In this document: piece by piece, positions 61,701 to 64,000 of the stretch
Numbering within the stretch: the first letter of the stretch is position 1
Layout: each line of letters opens with the position of its first letter
Origin: Corythucha ciliata
Taxonomy: Eukaryota > Arthropoda > Insecta > Hemiptera > Tingidae
Assembly: GCA_038030265.1 (NCBI GenBank)
Contig: CM075937.1
Location: 27,012,198 to 27,076,197, forward strand
Direction of reading: 5' to 3'
DNA length: 64,000 bases
Position numbers and translations under genes: made by a program
Notes under the pieces: generated by a model
Databases searched by the model: none
Told to the model about the DNA's origin: nothing
Seen by the model: only the letters and a program-made list of their open reading frames with translations

Positions 61701-63690
61701 CACTCTGATGGGCCTAATTTTTGCCGAATAACAGTTCTCAGTTTTTCAATGTTCATGGCGATTTCTTTTCACGAATTTGAGTATGATTCCATTCATTACT
61801 TATAGAGCCTTAACGTTGGTATAAAAAAGAGTGGGAATGAATGCTCCTCGTCAAGGGACTGAGGAGAAATAAAAATTGAACCCAGTGATTGAAACTGAGC
61901 TGTCCTGTCGTGTAAGATCATAATTCACAGTAGCTGGGGGGGGGGGGAGGCAGAAGAGTGTCTGTTCAACCTCTGGTCAAAGAATTGAATTAAAATTTCA
62001 TGTTTAGTGGGCATGTCTGGTAGCGGACAGCCATCCGGGGTTTTAGGATCTGGCTAAATGTCACCGTTTTTGTCCCCCGCTAATTCTGTCTGCATCAATG
62101 CTTTAGGAATGACGAGTATGAAGGTCACCTTCAGTGCATAACGGAAGCCGAAAAATACGGAGGGAAAAATTATGTCGCCAAAGAGACTGGAAAAAAGCAA
62201 AATTCTTGGATGGATGCTGTTCGTAAAGTCATTCAAGCAGGCCATAAGGATCGACGGTTGAACGATCTTTTCGTAAAATTGGGACCCTACGGCAACGTAC
62301 CGAGGAGCCAAAACAAATTCCAGGTAAATTTCCTGTTTTTTCCCTGTAGATTCACAATCTGGTCTAATTAGAAATTGTTTTCCTATCCCTGATCCTGAAC
62401 CTAATAATAGAATTTCGCTAGAAACAGCTTTGGATCACAATTTTCTGTCGAGTTGTTCAACAGAGCTTACGGACTATTCATGAATGAGTTTTCAAATAAC
62501 AATAAAAACCAGACGAATAAAAAAGATGACGACTCGAGCGGTGAGAAAGAAAATGGCGTAAAACGGAATAAAAGGAAGAACCGCGAGGATGACGGAGACG
62601 TTATTATGGAGGAGACAAGTGTTGACGGCGATGTTAGCCACCCCAAGGCTAAAAAAGGAAAAAAAAACCTGCCTACTCCGGCTGACCATAGTGTCTCGGA
62701 GGGAGACGTTTCACACCTTGAAGGGGTCGTCGATGACGGTGATGATGCGATAGAAAATGAGGAAGCTGTCTCAGAGCCTAACCTTACCAAAAAAATGAAA
62801 AAACAAAAGAAGAAAATGGAGAAGTTTCAAGCTCAAATTCAAGAAATACGGAACTACAAAGAACCAGAAGGCGAAAACATTAATGATGAACCACCGAAAA
62901 AAAAGAAAAAGAAAAAGGATGCTAAGGTGCCCGAAGGTAATTGCAAGTACGCGAGGATAATATAATTATTGTTCTTAAGGGGGAGTTGTACATGTGATTC
63001 CTCGACCCCCCTCCAATCTTACCTCGCCTACTCCGCGTTACGGAAATGACCGCCGGACTTCAAGGGCTCATTTAAATCTTCAGGAAATTCCGCACAAGCG
63101 TACGATCTTCCTTTTTCATATTTCATCCCTAAAATAACTGTAAAACGCACACAAACGTTTACCTTGAAAATTCACACTCTTTCGATGACTTATTTAAGAA
63201 AGCAAGATCGTACGCTTGTGCGGAATTTCCTGAAGATTTAAATGAGCCCTTGAAGTCCACGATTGGTGCAGAAATACGGCGGTAATTTCCGTAACGCGGA
63301 GTAGGCAAGGTATGATTGGAGGGGGGTCGAGGAAACACATGTACAACTCCCCCTTAACGGTTCTTTTTCTTAGATGCTTCCGCTGAGATGAAGACTGAAC
63401 ATCACCAGCAGCCAGAAGTTTGCGTGCAGGAAGATGAGGCGCCGAATAAAGTTGGAAAGTTCGATTGGGCAGCTGTCATCAAGGAGGTTCTTAGAAAAGC
63501 ACCGGGGAAAGAGATGTCTTTGAAAAAGTTAGGGAAAAAAGTCGTGAGCGAGTACTGGCGACTGAATGAACTGAACGCTAGGGGAACCCACGAAACTGAC
63601 GCCAACAAGGTTCAGGCGCGTTTCAACAAAAAAGTCGGGAAAACGCTTGGCGTAAAAGTGTTGAAGGACCAAGCCAAACTTGTAGAATGA
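55701..63690 (+). CDS. LYAR: LYAR, cell growth-regulating nucleolar protein
   Basis: Conserved nucleolar zinc-finger protein tied to ribosome biogenesis and cell growth. Four coding exons: about 55701-55821, 62107-62323, 62411-62936, 63374-63690; about 393 residues (human about 380). Exon 1 (MVVFTCQYCNAN) and exon 2 give two C2HC fingers: C6, C9, H21, C25 and C33, C36, H48, C51, with spacing as in the family. Exon 2 has EKYGGKNYVAKETGKKQNSW. Exon 3 encodes an acidic and Lys-rich linker with a run of Lys near residue 280, a probable nucleolar signal. Exon 4 carries the C-terminal winged-helix-like domain (FDWAAVIKEVLRKAPGKEM, FNKKVGKTLGVKVLKDQAKL). Sites are GT-AG (AA^GTAAGT, CAG^GTAAAT, G^GTAATT) and phases join. 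The exon 1 end may be off by one base. Introns are 6.3 kb, 87 and 437 bases. Confidence 0.93.
56521..57495. mobile_element. TIR element with AAACCGGCTT subterminal repeats, 975 bp
   Basis: GGTGGGTTTACACGCTCATG and its perfect inverse at the right (to 57495) extend to about 50 bases (GCCATTAGCTCAAACCGGCTT and on). TAAA flanks both sides (56517-56520, 57496-57499). Non-coding; the repeated GCTTGCACAAGCC/CAAACTG palindromes near both ends may bind transposase. Confidence 0.82.
58198..58373. mobile_element. Harbinger-like MITE, 176 bp
   Basis: GGGGTATTCACGTCAAC and inverted GTTGACGTAAATACCC, continuing inward to CGTACTGTTTG; TSD TTA at 58195-58197 and 58374-58376. Confidence 0.78.
58604..59797. 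repeat. Inverted repeat pair, 150-bp arms, in LYAR intron 1
   Basis: The left arm (58604-58760: CTCCTCAATGACGCATTCTA, TGCGTCGAATC, CAGCCGTTTCGCCGGTATTG) and the right arm (59632-59797) are about 80 percent identical as reverse complements. The 870-base centre has no gene. A decayed foldback. Confidence 0.7.
59798..62106. other. Rest of LYAR intron 1, nothing assigned
   Basis: AT-rich. 60120-60220 has small repeats of AGTCAGGGAATTT. G-run at about 61936-61947. No RNA gene recognised. Confidence 0.4.
62979..63353. mobile_element. Foldback MITE in LYAR intron 3, TTAA duplication
   Basis: GGGGGAGTTGTACATGTG to its inverse, arms of about 160 bases (through GGAAATTCCGCACAAGCG), flanked by TTAA at 62975-62978 and 63354-63357. 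TTAA suggests a piggyBac-like mover, though TTA plus a chance A is possible. It lies wholly within the intron, 19 bases before the splice acceptor of exon 4. Confidence 0.88.
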
Positions 63691-64000
63691 TATTTTTCTA
63701 CCTTATATTTCTCAAACATTTTGTGTACCTTTTTTAAATAATAATTTTATTTTAAATTTTTAGTTACAAAATTGTAGTTACTCCTAAAAGACCCAAACCC
63801 GTAAAATTGATATTATGACTAAGTCAGTCAGTTCAGTGAAACTGGATTTTTGAATAGGTCAACCACGCAAAATGGGCTTTTTTGGAGAAAAAAAAAAACC
63901 TGAAGTTGGGTTCTACGAAAGCCAAATTCGCGACACTTCTGTTTTTTAAGGGCCGAACACGCAAAACTTTTATTTTGTAATGGCCAAACACACGAAATTG
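63691..64000. other. LYAR 3' end and start of a degenerate repeat
   Basis: AT-rich 3' flank (AATAATAATTTTATTTTAAA near 63740, no perfect AATAAA). From about 63855 three loose units around GGCCRAACACGCAAAA run off the window edge. Confidence 0.5.

Larger units (their letters stand above)
55822..62106 (+). other. LYAR intron 1, 6.3 kb, repeat-laden
   Basis: From GTAAGT at 55822 to the acceptor CTTTAG before 62107. It contains two clear MITEs (56521-57495, 58198-58373), a 1.2-kb inverted repeat pair (58604-59797) and short unrecognised open frames such as 60375-60629 and 60779-61000. No second gene is supported. Confidence 0.8.

Noticed and set aside
1..64000. Bacterial or viral contig
   Set aside because: Spliceosomal introns, LYAR and many eukaryotic element families are present; no operons or ribosome-binding sites.

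Overview
The window is a piece of a metazoan nuclear genome, most likely an arthropod, and is dominated by transposable elements (TEs). The organism is inferred, not proven. The grounds are spliceosomal introns (including a 61-base one inside a transposase), BEL/Pao and Ty3/gypsy LTR elements, an I-type LINE with RNase H, a Penelope-like element, TTF-type hAT and Tc1/mariner relatives, and many foldback miniature elements. No rRNA, tRNA or CRISPR was recognised.

The one clear host gene is LYAR (cell growth-regulating nucleolar protein), plus strand, four coding exons between 55701 and 63690. Its first intron is 6.3 kb and its third holds a MITE between TTAA duplications.

Layout. 1494-2778: decayed Tc1/IS630-like transposase, minus strand. 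3058-3852: hAT-type MITE with an 8-base target-site duplication (TSD), packed with GTATCA/TGATAC. 3874-4145: six small hairpins with a constant loop core GGCCTCGYC and different, self-complementary stems. 4439-11156: intact BEL/Pao element (near-identical LTRs, TSD GTACC, open gag-pol). 11231-11932: unknown proline-rich reading frame. 12285-13603: 1.3-kb palindromic element. 15115-16690: broken TTF-type hAT transposase. 16720-22809: minus-strand gypsy element with an A AAA AAC gag/pol slippery site and three later pol shifts. 24335-25126: LINE fragment. 27006-34649: Penelope-like element split by a second gypsy element (27364-34227, TSD GACA) that has gag, protease and an env-like remnant but no reverse transcriptase or integrase.

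34700-46524 is a nest. One repetitive protein gene of unknown function is broken first by a THAP-bearing terminal-inverted-repeat (TIR) element (about 35550-36203) and then by a 9.7-kb segment with matching ends (about 36381-46053). That segment contains a Harbinger-like foldback, an I-type LINE (about 37607-42401) and a hAT element filled with a 30-base minisatellite (42469-44430). 46525-55100 holds gypsy debris, THAP fragments, an inverted-dimer mariner palindrome (51157-52648), a 300-base satellite and several short dispersed families. LYAR follows.

Most genes here act only as parts of TEs. The recurring theme is foldback architecture: about ten palindromic or TIR-only units of five or more families in 64 kb.
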